Shown here piece by piece: positions 51,630-60,068 of a stretch of DNA of 64,000 nt. The number at the start of each line of letters is the position of its first letter. Within the stretch, counting starts at the first letter, position 1. Location of the stretch: the NCBI RefSeq assembly GCF_036231965.1, contig NZ_CP109499.1, forward strand, positions 6,200,001 to 6,264,000, read 5' to 3'. The notes beneath the pieces are model-generated. The model did no database searches. It was not told where the DNA came from and worked only from the letters and a program-made list of their open reading frames with translations. This stretch comes from Streptomyces sp. NBC_01428 (lineage in GTDB: Bacteria; Actinomycetota; Actinomycetes; Streptomycetales; Streptomycetaceae). A program made the translations under genes and the position numbers.

Positions 51630-53166
51630 GGGGCAGCTCCCTCTTGAGGATCTTGCCCATGTCGTTGCGGGGCAGCTCGTCCAGGAACCGCACCGTGCGC
51701 GGCCGCTTGTGCGGCGCGAGGCTGCCGGCCACATGATCGGCCAGCTCCCCGGCGGACGGCGGACGGTCCGGGTCGGCCGGCACGATCCAGGCGGCCACCC
51801 GCTCGCCGAGGTCGGCGTCGGGCTCCGCGGCGACGGCGGCCTCGCGCACACCGGGGTGGTCGAGCAGCGCGTTCTCGATCTCCCCCGCGCCGATCTTGTA
51901 ACCGCCGCTCTTGATCAGGTCGGTGGCCTTGCGGCCGACGATCCGGACGGCGCCGTCCGGATCGAGGACCGCCATGTCGCCGGTACGGAACCAGCCGTCC
52001 GCGGTGTACGCGGCGGCCGTCGCGTCGGGCCGGTGCAGGTACTCGGTGAACAGGTTCGGTCCCCGCACCTGGATCTCGCCCACGCTCGTGCCGTCGTACG
52101 CGCCGGTCGGGGTGCCGTCGGCCTCGTACCCGGCGATCGTCGTCCCGTCCTCCTCGACGAGCCGCAGTCCGACCCCGGGCAGCGGAACGCCCACCGTGCC
52201 GGGCCGGCCCTCCGCGTCCGCCCGCACGCTGGTGTTCATCAGCGTCTCCGTCATCCCGTACCGCTCGACGACCCGGCGGCCCGTCGCGGCCGTGATCCGT
52301 TCGTGGTCGTGCAGCGGCAGCGCCGCGGACCCCGACACGAGCAGCCGCGCCCGGCCGAGCGCCGCCGCCAGCTCCGGATTCCCGTCGAGTTCCTCGGCGA
52401 TCCGGTGGTACATCGTCGGCACCCCGAACAGCATGGTCGCCCCGGCGTCCAGCTCCCGCGCCACCCCTTCGGTGCTGAACCTCCCGAGGTGCCGCACGGA
52501 CCCGCCGCGCCGCAGCGGGCCCAGCACGCCGAGGATCAGCCCGTGCACATGGAACAGGGGCAGTCCGTGCACGAGGACGTCGTCGCCGGTCCACTGCCAG
52601 GCGTGGGCGAGCGCGTCCAGCGTCGAGGCGACCGCCCGCCGCGGGATGACGGCACCCTTGGGCGGGCCGGTGGTCCCCGAGGTGTACACGACGAGGGCCG
52701 GAGCCGTGGGGTCGGTGACCGAACCGGCGGACCCGAAGGCGTCGGACCCGCCGGCGTCGGCCGTGTCCGGAACATCCGGCGGCGCCGCCGGGCCGGCGCC
52801 GCCCGTGCCGGGGACCTCGACGTCGATCCTGCGCAGTGCCGCGAGCGGGGCGGGCAGGGTCTCACCCGGGGCGGCGAGCACCAGGGACGGCGCGCTGTCA
52901 CCGAGGATGTGCCCCAGTTCCGCCACTCCCGACTTCGGGTTGAGCGGCACCGCCGGCACTCCGGCGAGCAGCGCGGCGACGACGCCCACGGCCGTCTCCA
53001 GGGTCGGGGTCGCCCACACGGCGACCCGCCCGACACCGTCGAGCCGCGCGGCCAGCGCCCCTGCGGAGGCGGCGAGTTCCGCGTACGTCAGGGACCGATG
53101 ACCGAAGCGCAGCGCGGACCGGTCCGCGACCGAGCCGCTCACCAGGGCCGGGAAGAGGGAGAACAC
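51622..53166 (-). CDS. matB: MatB-type malonyl-CoA synthetase
   Basis: A 514-residue ANL-superfamily adenylating enzyme. ATP P-loop is VVYTSGTTGPPKGAV, followed by PLFHVHGL, RYGMTET, GWFRTGDMAV and the hinge GRKATDLIKSGGYKIGAGEIE, with the C-terminal catalytic Lys in GKILKREL. Position next to the fused carboxyltransferase and overall similarity match S. coelicolor MatB, which activates malonate and methylmalonate to the CoA thioesters used as polyketide extenders. A 20-residue Ala/Gly/Asp-rich insert (about 125-150) departs from the family. GTG 53166 has AAGGAG 6 nt upstream. Confidence 0.9.
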   Translation of the reverse strand: MFSLFPALVSGSVADRSALRFGHRSLTYAELAASAGALAARLDGVGRVAVWATPTLETAVGVVAALLAGVPAVPLNPKSGVAELGHILGDSAPSLVLAAPGETLPAPLAALRRIDVEVPGTGGAGPAAPPDVPDTADAGGSDAFGSAGSVTDPTAPALVVYTSGTTGPPKGAVIPRRAVASTLDALAHAWQWTGDDVLVHGLPLFHVHGLILGVLGPLRRGGSVRHLGRFSTEGVARELDAGATMLFGVPTMYHRIAEELDGNPELAAALGRARLLVSGSAALPLHDHERITAATGRRVVERYGMTETLMNTSVRADAEGRPGTVGVPLPGVGLRLVEEDGTTIAGYEADGTPTGAYDGTSVGEIQVRGPNLFTEYLHRPDATAAAYTADGWFRTGDMAVLDPDGAVRIVGRKATDLIKSGGYKIGAGEIENALLDHPGVREAAVAAEPDADLGERVAAWIVPADPDRPPSAGELADHVAGSLAPHKRPRTVRFLDELPRNDMGKILKRELPRD

Positions 53167-53405
53167 GAGGACTCCTTGCCGTGAGACTTCACCGGGACGG
53201 ACAGCCTCTTCCTACACGATGGCGGTCCCGTGGCGGGCGGTCGGCCGCCCCCTCCGCGTCGGGGACGTGGAGGGCGGGTGCGGACGCCGTGACGATCGCC
53301 CGGGATGCGGGCTCGATCGTCCGGGAACCGTGGCGCCGACGGACCGGGCCCCGTAATGTCGGCCGGGCGCGACAACTTGATGAGTCAACTGCCGGGAGCC
53401 CTTTG

Positions 53406-53621
53406 GTGAGTCAGTCCCCGCCACCCCGTGCCGAGACCCGCGTACGCCTCGACGTGCCGACCGCCGGGCAGGGCCAGGACCGGGGCGACGTCCTCGTCCG
53501 GTGCGTCCTCTCCTCCCGGCCGGTCCTGCGCGTGGAGTGGGTCCGGGCGGTACGGGCGGCCGGGCCGGTGCGCGACGTCCGGACGGGCGGAGCGACGGGC
53601 GGCGAGGGAGCGGACCGATGA
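53406..53621 (+). CDS. Small hypothetical protein coupled to a HELWH protein
   Basis: A 71-residue protein of unknown function (VSQSPPPRAETRVRL at the start, then VRCVLSSRPVLRVEWVRAVRAAG). It has one Cys and no membrane segment. The start GTG 53406 follows GGGAG by about 8 nt, and upstream in-frame codons to 53181 have no site. Its stop overlaps the next start (ATGA), so the two proteins are probably made together. The arrangement resembles a two-gene toxin/antitoxin or regulator/protease unit, but the small protein shows no DNA-binding motif. Confidence 0.6.
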   Translation: MSQSPPPRAETRVRLDVPTAGQGQDRGDVLVRCVLSSRPVLRVEWVRAVRAAGPVRDVRTGGATGGEGADR

Positions 53622-54247
53622 AGCGGCCGGCCGGCGCCGTCGGAAGACTGCTCACCGCACTGCGCCCGCGCGGCGCCCGCTCCGGGACACGGGCCCTCGC
53701 GGTGGACCTCGGCCGGGAGCTCCGGCACCGGATCGACGCTCCCGTCGACGTGCGGGAGCTGGCCCGGGCGCTGTGCGAGGAGATGAGCCGGCGGCGGGGC
53801 GGCCGGCCCGTCCAGCTCCGCTTCGAACGGTTCCCGGACGAGATCGAAGTGACCGGTCTGTGGATGGAGTTCGGCGACTTCGACCTGGTCGTCGTCGAGG
53901 AACGCGCGGAGACCGTTCAGCAGCTCGTCATCCTCGGCCACGAGCTGTGGCACATGAAGGAAGGGCACCGCGACCACCACGTGGACGGCGCCTCCGCCGT
54001 CGCACGCGCCGCGCTCTCGGGCCGTCCCGACTGGACCGGGACGGGCGCGCCGCCGCGACGCGAGTTCGCCCTCACCGTCGCCGCCCGTGACGGATCACGG
54101 CAGGCGGACGAGGCCCGGGCCGAGGAGTTCGGCCTGCATCTGGCGAGCGTCTTCCGCTCCTGGCTGGCCCGCCCCGGCGGCCGGGGCACGGTCGACCCGG
54201 TCGGCCGCGCCATCCGCACCTCGCTGGGCTACGGCCCCCAGGACTGA
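53618..54247 (+). CDS. ImmA/IrrE-like putative zinc metallopeptidase
   Basis: A 209-residue protein with a helical N-terminal part (about 25-60) and a gluzincin-like core. The zinc motif is HELWH (His108, Glu109, His112) in VILGHELWHMKEGHRDHH, with a possible third ligand Glu in RAEEFGLHLAS. Streptomyces genomes often carry such proteins, annotated as toxin-like, next to a small partner. ImmA/IrrE peptidases cleave repressors, but no phage or repressor gene is present here. Start ATG 53618 overlaps the preceding stop. Confidence 0.75.
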   Translation: MKRPAGAVGRLLTALRPRGARSGTRALAVDLGRELRHRIDAPVDVRELARALCEEMSRRRGGRPVQLRFERFPDEIEVTGLWMEFGDFDLVVVEERAETVQQLVILGHELWHMKEGHRDHHVDGASAVARAALSGRPDWTGTGAPPRREFALTVAARDGSRQADEARAEEFGLHLASVFRSWLARPGGRGTVDPVGRAIRTSLGYGPQD

Positions 54248-54432
54248 CCGGCGCGCGCCCCGGGCCCCGCTCCCCGGACGGACACCGGCCCCGCGCACCC
54301 GCCGGAGGACCGATAACGGCTTGGCCCGAGGGCACGGGTGGTTGTTAGCCTGCGGCGGGATCGTCCCGAAGTGGCACGCCGGTGCGGCGCGTCCGTGACC
54401 GTACGCCGGTGTCGTACGAGGAGGGAGTCGTC

Positions 54433-55311
54433 GTGGCCCGTATCGCGCTCGTCACGTACAACCCGGGCGAGGAGCCCACCGTCGACCGGGACCTGGCGGT
54501 GCTGCGGCAGGCGCTGGAGGACGCCGGGGCCGAGGCCGCCGTCGTGCACTGGGACGACCCGGACACCGACTGGGCCGCGTTCGACCTGGCGCTGATCCGC
54601 TCGACCTGGGACTACAGCTGGCGGCTGGCCGAGTTCACCGAGTGGGCCGAGCGGTGCGGGGGCCTGACCCGGCTGCTGAACCCGGCGCGGGTCGTGCGCT
54701 GGAACACGGACAAGCGGTATTTGGGGGACCTCGCGGAAGCGGGCGTCCCGGTCGTCCCGACCCGGTACCTCGCGCCGGGTGACGCCGTCGACCTGCCCGC
54801 TGACCGCGAGTTCGTCGTGAAACCCACGGCCGGGGCGGGCGCGCGCTACGCCGCCCGGTACACGCCGAAGGAGCGCGAGACGGCGGTCGGCCAGCTCGCG
54901 CGGATGCACGCCGAGGGGCTGACCGCGATGGTCCAGCCCTATCTGGCGAACATCGACGTCCGGGGCGAACGGGCCCTGCAGTTCTTCGGCGGACGGCTGC
55001 TGCACGCCAGCCGCAAGGGAGCGGTGCTGGAGCCGGGCACTCCCTACGACGGGGCCAAGACGCCGCACCCGCGGCTGGAGGCCTGGGAACCCACGGCGGC
55101 CGAACGGGCCGTCGCCGAGCGGGCGCTGGCCGCCGTCCCGGGCGGCGCGGACTCCGTGCTCTACGCGCGCGTGGACCTCGTCGACGGCGACGACGGACAG
55201 CCCCTGGTGATGGAGCTGGAGCTCGTCGAGCCGAACCTCTTCCTGTTCCTGCACCCGGGGTCGCTGCCCGTCGTCGTCGACGCGATCGTCGAGGCCGCCG
55301 CCGCTCAGTGA
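54433..55311 (+). CDS. ATP-grasp domain protein
   Basis: A 292-residue ATP-grasp enzyme, which couples ATP to acyl-phosphate formation and ligation. An N-terminal pre-ATP-grasp region (IALVTYNPGEEPTVDRDL, LIRSTWDYSWRLAEF) leads to the nucleotide clamp with REFVVKPTAGAGARYAARY (Lys in VVKP), LTAMVQPYLANIDVRGERALQFF and the metal-binding LVMELELVEPNLFLF. The family with the IRSTWDY motif makes amide or peptide bonds with unknown substrates. GTG 54433 has GAGGAGGGAG just upstream. It ends 7 nt inside the convergent gene. Confidence 0.85.
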   Translation: MARIALVTYNPGEEPTVDRDLAVLRQALEDAGAEAAVVHWDDPDTDWAAFDLALIRSTWDYSWRLAEFTEWAERCGGLTRLLNPARVVRWNTDKRYLGDLAEAGVPVVPTRYLAPGDAVDLPADREFVVKPTAGAGARYAARYTPKERETAVGQLARMHAEGLTAMVQPYLANIDVRGERALQFFGGRLLHASRKGAVLEPGTPYDGAKTPHPRLEAWEPTAAERAVAERALAAVPGGADSVLYARVDLVDGDDGQPLVMELELVEPNLFLFLHPGSLPVVVDAIVEAAAAQ

Positions 55312-55931
55312 CCCGGCGGCGCCGGATCGGGCGCGGGACCCTTCACGGCCACCCGCTGCAGCAGCCCCCACGTGAACTCCGCCGCGCACTCCTGGCGCAC
55401 GCCCGACGCGTCGGGGGCCGTGAACGCCAGCCCCCAACGGGTCGGGGCGGTGCCCTCCAGCGGCCGGACGGGAGCGAAGGCGCGGGCCACCTCGTCGACC
55501 GTGCAGGACCAGGGAACCATGTCGTCCAGGGTCTCCAGGGCGGGGCCGTCGGCACCGGGGGCCCGCACCAGCCACTCGTTCCAGGCGACGCCGTTCCCGG
55601 TGACGAGGACCTCGAAGCGCAGGGTGGGCCACAGCGGGACCGGCCACTGGAGGGCCTCGCAGGCCAGGTCGCCGATCCGGCGGCCCGCCGAGGACTCGGG
55701 GACGCCGAGGACCGAGCGGTACCGGGAGGCCGCCGACCGCTGCCGCGGCGCGTGCAGCATCGCCTGCCAGCGGCGGTTGGCCTCCCGCATGTCCGCGATG
55801 GACACCCCCAGGGCATGGCGGGCGTCCTCGACCAGGTCAGGCTGGTGGTCGGCCATGCGGCGCAGCAGGACCAGCTGGAAGTCGAGCGGGGTGAACGGGG
55901 TGGTGGGGCGTCTGGCCGGCATGGGATCCAT
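55305..55931 (-). CDS. Hypothetical protein, last gene of the glycan operon
   Basis: A 208-residue protein with no recognised family. It is Trp/Pro-rich with motifs FTPLDFQLVLLRRMADHQPDL (broken here at 20), ANRRWQAMLHAPRQRSAASR, ALQWPVPLWPTLRFEVL and EFTWGLLQRVAV. No signal peptide or helix is evident, so probably cytoplasmic. ATG 55931 gives a coherent N-terminus but lies 95 nt inside the FkbM gene in a different frame. ATG 55922 and an ATG at 55856 are alternatives. Its 3' end overlaps the ATP-grasp gene by 7 nt on the opposite strand. Confidence 0.65.
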   Translation of the reverse strand: MDPMPARRPTTPFTPLDFQLVLLRRMADHQPDLVEDARHALGVSIADMREANRRWQAMLHAPRQRSAASRYRSVLGVPESSAGRRIGDLACEALQWPVPLWPTLRFEVLVTGNGVAWNEWLVRAPGADGPALETLDDMVPWSCTVDEVARAFAPVRPLEGTAPTRWGLAFTAPDASGVRQECAAEFTWGLLQRVAVKGPAPDPAPPGH

Positions 55932-56745
55932 CGTCGCGCACCGGCCGGCCGCCCGGACGCCGGCCGTCCGGCAGGAACAGCACCGAGTTCACGTAACGGG
56001 GTCCGCGCGGCGGCAGCACCCGGCGCAGCAGCCCCTGTCCGGCGACGTACGCCGTCCGCGCCTGGTGCTCCTCCAGGGGGAAGGAGGCGAGCGGCAGCCA
56101 GCTCCTGCCGGGGAGTACCCAGCCCGCGTACCCGAGCCCGGCCAGCTGCTCGACGACCGGGGCGACCGGCTGGATACGGGACTCGAGTTCGACGAAGAGG
56201 GCGGGCCGGTCGCGGGCCAGCAGGTTCCGGGCGCCGCGCAGCACGGCCGGTTCGTTGCCGTCCACGTCGATCTTGACGAAGCCGACGTCCCGCAGGTCCA
56301 GGCTGTCCAGGGTGAGACAGGGCACCTCCAGGGCGCGGGCGTGGATGTCCCTGCGGACCAGTGAGGACACCCCGCGGTCGCCCGCGTCGCCGGCGGGCAG
56401 CCACAGCCGGGCGGTGCCCCGGTGGTCGGAGGCGGCGGCCCGGACCACCCGCACGTTGCCCGGGGTGCCCGACGCGAGCAGCCGGGCCAGGTGCGGTACG
56501 GGTTCCACGGTCACCACGCGGCGCGCCCGGCCGGCGAGCCGGTGCGTCCAGGGGCCGTACCAGCCGCCGACGTCCACCGCCGTGCCGCAGTCCGGCGGGC
56601 AGAGGTCGGCGAGCCGGGCCAGTTCGGGCTCGAAGCGCGGGTAGACGAACCGGGCCGCCGCCGCGACGAGACGGGTGGGCACGAAGGGGGCGACGCGCGC
56701 GGCGAGGGTCCGGTCGTCCGCGCGGTGGCCGGCGGACGCGCTCAC
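55837..56745 (-). CDS. FkbM family methyltransferase
   Basis: A 302-residue SAM-dependent methyltransferase. SAM-site motif is TAVDVGGWYGPWTHRLAG (about 53-70), followed by VVTVEPVPHL, then LDSLDLRDVGFVKIDVDGNEPAVLRGA and PALFVELES, all characteristic of FkbM proteins that O-methylate sugars or polyketides. The GTG start overlaps the Trm112-like stop (GTGA). After NSVLFLPDG the last about 40 residues are Pro/Arg/His-rich and overlap the next gene, suggesting that the native C-terminus may be shorter. Confidence 0.85.
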   Translation of the reverse strand: MSASAGHRADDRTLAARVAPFVPTRLVAAAARFVYPRFEPELARLADLCPPDCGTAVDVGGWYGPWTHRLAGRARRVVTVEPVPHLARLLASGTPGNVRVVRAAASDHRGTARLWLPAGDAGDRGVSSLVRRDIHARALEVPCLTLDSLDLRDVGFVKIDVDGNEPAVLRGARNLLARDRPALFVELESRIQPVAPVVEQLAGLGYAGWVLPGRSWLPLASFPLEEHQARTAYVAGQGLLRRVLPPRGPRYVNSVLFLPDGRRPGGRPVRDDGSHAGQTPHHPVHPARLPAGPAAPHGRPPA

Positions 56746-56969
56746 GGGGCCATCCGCCGCAGGAGTTCCCGGTGTTCGTCCTCCGTCACCTGCTGTCCGG
56801 AGGACGGCAGCAGCTGCGGGATGCCGTCCACGACCGGATAGCGGCGGTGCAGACGCGGGTTGTAGAGCGCCTCCTCGGTATGCAGCTCCGCGTCGGGCGG
56901 AAGGAGGTGCAGAGGCCCCTTGTCGAGGGGGCAGGCAAGGATCCTCAGCAGGGGGTCGTCGGGGGTCAT
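56742..56969 (-). CDS. Trm112-like small protein
   Basis: A 75-residue Trm112/YcaR family protein. It contains the typical opening LLRILACPLDKGPLHLL, the central LYNPRLHRRYPVVDGIPQLL and a charged helix TEDEHRELLRRM. Only one Cys remains (ACPL), so the four-Cys zinc site of eukaryotic Trm112 is absent, as is usual for bacterial members. In actinobacteria such proteins often sit beside methyltransferases or glycosyltransferases and may serve as stabilising partners. Here it lies directly before the FkbM methyltransferase. Start ATG 56969 overlaps the transporter stop. Confidence 0.85.
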   Translation of the reverse strand: MTPDDPLLRILACPLDKGPLHLLPPDAELHTEEALYNPRLHRRYPVVDGIPQLLPSSGQQVTEDEHRELLRRMAP

Positions 56970-57883
56970 GGGGGTGTCAACTCCTTGGCGCCGGGGGAGG
57001 GTTGCGGCGCCGTTTCCTGTCCGGGCATGGCGAGCAGGACGGCCACGGCGAGAACGGTGCCGGCCAGCCGCAGGGTGAGCCGGACCGGGTCGTGCGGCAG
57101 CGCCTCCCCGAACGTGAGGGTGCCGAGCACCGCCGTGAACAGACAGCTCACGGTCGTGCAGACCGGCACGATCAGCGACGCCCGGCAGCGCTGGAGCGCC
57201 GCCTGCGACATGACCAGGCCGAACGCGCCGGTGAAGAGCAGGAGATAGGGGTACGGGGAGCGCAGCAGCCCGAGCACCGCACCGGCCGTTTCGTGGGTCG
57301 TCAGCCGGCCCGACACCCCCTTCACGGCCAGTGAACTCACCCCGTACAGCAGGCCCACCGCCACCCCGTACTCGACCCCGCCGGGCGGTGCGCGGTGCGG
57401 TTCCCGGGAGCGCCGCTCCGCCCGCCCGTACAGCCACAGGCCCAGGGCGAGCGTCGGCAGGCAGACGGTGAGGACCAGCGGGGCGGGAGCGCCGCGGCCG
57501 ACCGTGTCCGAGCTCTCGCGCAGGGACAGCACGACCATCAGCAGGGCCGCCAGGATCGCCCCGAGCGCGTACCGTTCCCGGCCCGTCGTCCGCTCGCCGA
57601 GCAGCCGGGAGGACAGCAGCACGAGCAGCACCAGTCCGGAGACGAAGATGCCCTGGGCGGCGGCGATCGGCAGCGTGCGGTACACGGCGAGCTGTGCGGC
57701 GAACCCGGAGGCCAGCGCGAGGGAGCCGCCGATCCACAGCGGGCTGCCGAGGACCAGCCGCAGCAGCCGCGCGGGACGCCGGAAGTCCACCTCGGGCATC
57801 GTGCCGAGCGCCCGCTTCTCCAGGACGAATCCGGTGCTGTACAGCACGTTCGCGAGCAGCGCCGCGATCACTCCCCACCACAT
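56966..57883 (-). CDS. DMT-superfamily (EamA-like) membrane transporter
   Basis: A 305-residue protein with nine to ten hydrophobic segments beginning at residue 3 (WGVIAALLANVLYSTGFVLE). It contains RTLPIAAAQGIFVSGLVLLVLLSSRLLG and RCRASLIVPVCTTVSCLFTAVLG (each split over loop and helix), which fit the drug/metabolite transporter fold. Some relatives carry lipid-linked sugars or act as flippases. In this operon a role in moving an undecaprenyl-linked or similar precursor is an inference. ATG 57883 begins 2 nt after the methyltransferase stop. Confidence 0.8.
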   Translation of the reverse strand: MWWGVIAALLANVLYSTGFVLEKRALGTMPEVDFRRPARLLRLVLGSPLWIGGSLALASGFAAQLAVYRTLPIAAAQGIFVSGLVLLVLLSSRLLGERTTGRERYALGAILAALLMVVLSLRESSDTVGRGAPAPLVLTVCLPTLALGLWLYGRAERRSREPHRAPPGGVEYGVAVGLLYGVSSLAVKGVSGRLTTHETAGAVLGLLRSPYPYLLLFTGAFGLVMSQAALQRCRASLIVPVCTTVSCLFTAVLGTLTFGEALPHDPVRLTLRLAGTVLAVAVLLAMPGQETAPQPSPGAKELTPP

Positions 57884-57885
57884 GG

Positions 57886-58656
57886 CTACGTCCTTCGCGC
57901 GTGCAGGAGCAGGATCGAGGACAGCGACGGCACGGCACAGGCCAGCCGGTCCAGCGGCCGCAGCGGGCGCGGCACCCCGTGGAAGGGGGCACCCGCGAGC
58001 CGGACGACCTCGAAGCCCGACGCGGCGACGAACTCCCGCAGAGCGCGGGCCGTGTAGAGCCGCAGATGGCCCACGACCTCCCGCCCGGGACGGCCGTGCA
58101 CGGCGCGCAGGCTCACCTCGGAGAAGACGGGCTGGACCCCGGCGAGCAGCAGGCCGCGGTTGTACCAGGCGGCGAGGTTGGGGGTGGACAGCATCAGGTG
58201 CCCGCCGGGGCGCAGCACCCGGCGGATCTCGTCGAGCGCCCCGTCCGGGTCGACGAGATGCTCGACGACCTCGCTGAACAGCACCGCGTCCGCCGACTCC
58301 CGGGCGAACGGCAGCCCGCCGCCGGTGAGTTCACCACGGACCGTGTACGGGACGCGGGTGCGGGCCCGGCGCAGCGCGTCCTGCGACCAGTCGACGCCGA
58401 CCACCCGGTGTCCGGCGAGGAGTGGCGCCGCGGCCCGGGCGGCGGTGCCGTCGCCGCAGCCGATGTCGAGCACGGTCCGCGCGCCCCCGGTGGCGGGGCC
58501 GAGCGCCGCGGCCAGCATCCGCGCCTGGCGCAGGGTGCGCGCGGCACCGGAGGCGACGGGGACGGCCGGGTCCTCGTAGAAGTCCCGGAGCCCGCCGCCG
58601 TGGTGGGCCGCGGTCGTGACCGGGGCGGGGTCCGTGGACCGGGCGCGGGCCGTCAT
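57886..58656 (-). CDS. Class I SAM-dependent methyltransferase
   Basis: A 256-residue methyltransferase with motif I VLDIGCGDGTAARAA (about 62-76), the acidic loop VVGVDWSQDAL, motif IV FSEVVEHLVDPDGAL and post-I LRPGGHLMLSTPNL, typical of the Methyltransf_11/UbiE-like group. The substrate is not predictable. The start overlaps the upstream gene's stop (ATGA), placing it inside the glycan operon, where a sugar or lipid carrier is a plausible acceptor. Confidence 0.87.
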   Translation of the reverse strand: MTARARSTDPAPVTTAAHHGGGLRDFYEDPAVPVASGAARTLRQARMLAAALGPATGGARTVLDIGCGDGTAARAAAPLLAGHRVVGVDWSQDALRRARTRVPYTVRGELTGGGLPFARESADAVLFSEVVEHLVDPDGALDEIRRVLRPGGHLMLSTPNLAAWYNRGLLLAGVQPVFSEVSLRAVHGRPGREVVGHLRLYTARALREFVAASGFEVVRLAGAPFHGVPRPLRPLDRLACAVPSLSSILLLHARRT

Positions 58657-60068
58657 CGGCCGCTCGCCCCCGTCTCCTCGGTCGCGTGCAGGTAGTGCTC
58701 GAAGAGGTCGCGGAGGTGGGCCCCGTCGCCGTGCCCGAGCAGCGAGCGCGACCAGCGCAGCGAGACGTGCAGGCGCCCCGCGGTGGACGCGGTGGTGACG
58801 GTCAGCCCACGGGGGGTGCGGGCGGGCGCGGAGAACCAGACGGCCCGGGCACGGCCGGCCTCCTCACCGAAGTCCAGGGCGTACGGGATGCGGCCGATGT
58901 TGCTGAGCAGGCAGGTCGAGGTCCACGGCCCGGCCGCCCTGCGCAGCCCCCTGGTGACGGCGGCCCGCCAGGCCACCGGAACGACCGGCGCGGTCAACAG
59001 GGCTGCCCCGTGCCCGAGTTGCGGTCGGTCGGCGGCCTTCAGCGCCCGTGTGCGGGTGGCGGTGCGGCGCAGCAGCTCGCCCATGCGGGAGGCGTCCACC
59101 TCGGCGGGGGAGAACGTCACCTCCACCAGCCGGGTCCCGTTGCCGATCGGCATGTCCGCACCGCGCGGACGGTCGTCCACCGGCATCGTGATGCGCAACG
59201 GCCGCGGCCGCTGCCCGTGTTCGCGGTTCCAGTGGGCGACCGTCAGCGCGGTGGCGGCCATCAGCTGGTCGTTGACCGTGTAGGGGGAGCCCTGGGGGCG
59301 GCGCGGCACGGCGAGTTCGGTGACGATCAGCCCGTTGCCCGGGGCGGACTCGGGGGCGCCGGAGGCGACCCGGGCGGGCGGCGCCCACACGGACGGGGTG
59401 CCCGCGTCCCCGGGCTCGACGGCGTCCGGAGGGCGGACGGGCGGTGCGGCCGGGGTGTTGTCCCGGCCGCCGTACAGTTCCGCCGCGGTGGCGAGCACCC
59501 GGAGACAGGCGGGGCCGTCCAGGGCGGTGTGGTTGATGGTGAGAAAGAGGACCGTGCCGTTGCCGTTGCTGATGTTGTTGCTGCCGGCGCCCGTGGCCGG
59601 GTCGGCGCTGGTGCCAGTGGGGGTGTCCGGGGCCGCCCCGCCGTTCGCCGCCGGGCCCGCGCCCTCCACCACTTCCAGGCGGACGGGCGGGGACGCCGAC
59701 AGGGGCGGGGCCGCCTCCAGACATCTGGCCCGCGCGGCCCGCAGGGAGTCCCGGCCGTGCGGCGTGAAGGACACCACCGCCGTGTCCGGCTCCGGGGTCA
59801 GCTCCCACTCGTAGCGGCGCCGGTACCAGCGTCCCGGGGCCTCGCGCATCAGCACCCGCGGATGGCGCCGCAGCGCCTCGGTGAACGCGGCCGTCAGCCG
59901 GTCCCGGTCGAGCGGACCCGGGAGATGGATCTCGATGTGCACGGTCTCCGGCTCCGCCTCCTGGAGGCAGTGCCGGGCGACCTCGTCCACCACCGGGAAC
60001 GGAACGCGCACCGGTCGTCGTGCGGGGCCGCCCGTGCCGTCGCGTGCGGGATGGTCCACCGTGGTCAT
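58653..60068 (-). CDS. Condensation-domain-like acyltransferase
   Basis: A 471-residue protein of the chloramphenicol acetyltransferase / NRPS condensation superfamily. The catalytic HxxxD is His180-TAL-Asp184 (INHTALDGPA), preceded by a low-complexity insert (about 138-170, Gly/Ala/Asn-rich). The second half has TMPVDDRPRGADMPIGNGT and LLSNIGRIPYALDFG, matching the acceptor-side lobe. No NRPS carrier protein is adjacent, so it probably transfers an acyl group to a glycolipid or alcohol, as PapA-type enzymes do. Start ATG 60068 overlaps the upstream stop (ATGA). Confidence 0.8.
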   Translation of the reverse strand: MTTVDHPARDGTGGPARRPVRVPFPVVDEVARHCLQEAEPETVHIEIHLPGPLDRDRLTAAFTEALRRHPRVLMREAPGRWYRRRYEWELTPEPDTAVVSFTPHGRDSLRAARARCLEAAPPLSASPPVRLEVVEGAGPAANGGAAPDTPTGTSADPATGAGSNNISNGNGTVLFLTINHTALDGPACLRVLATAAELYGGRDNTPAAPPVRPPDAVEPGDAGTPSVWAPPARVASGAPESAPGNGLIVTELAVPRRPQGSPYTVNDQLMAATALTVAHWNREHGQRPRPLRITMPVDDRPRGADMPIGNGTRLVEVTFSPAEVDASRMGELLRRTATRTRALKAADRPQLGHGAALLTAPVVPVAWRAAVTRGLRRAAGPWTSTCLLSNIGRIPYALDFGEEAGRARAVWFSAPARTPRGLTVTTASTAGRLHVSLRWSRSLLGHGDGAHLRDLFEHYLHATEETGASGR

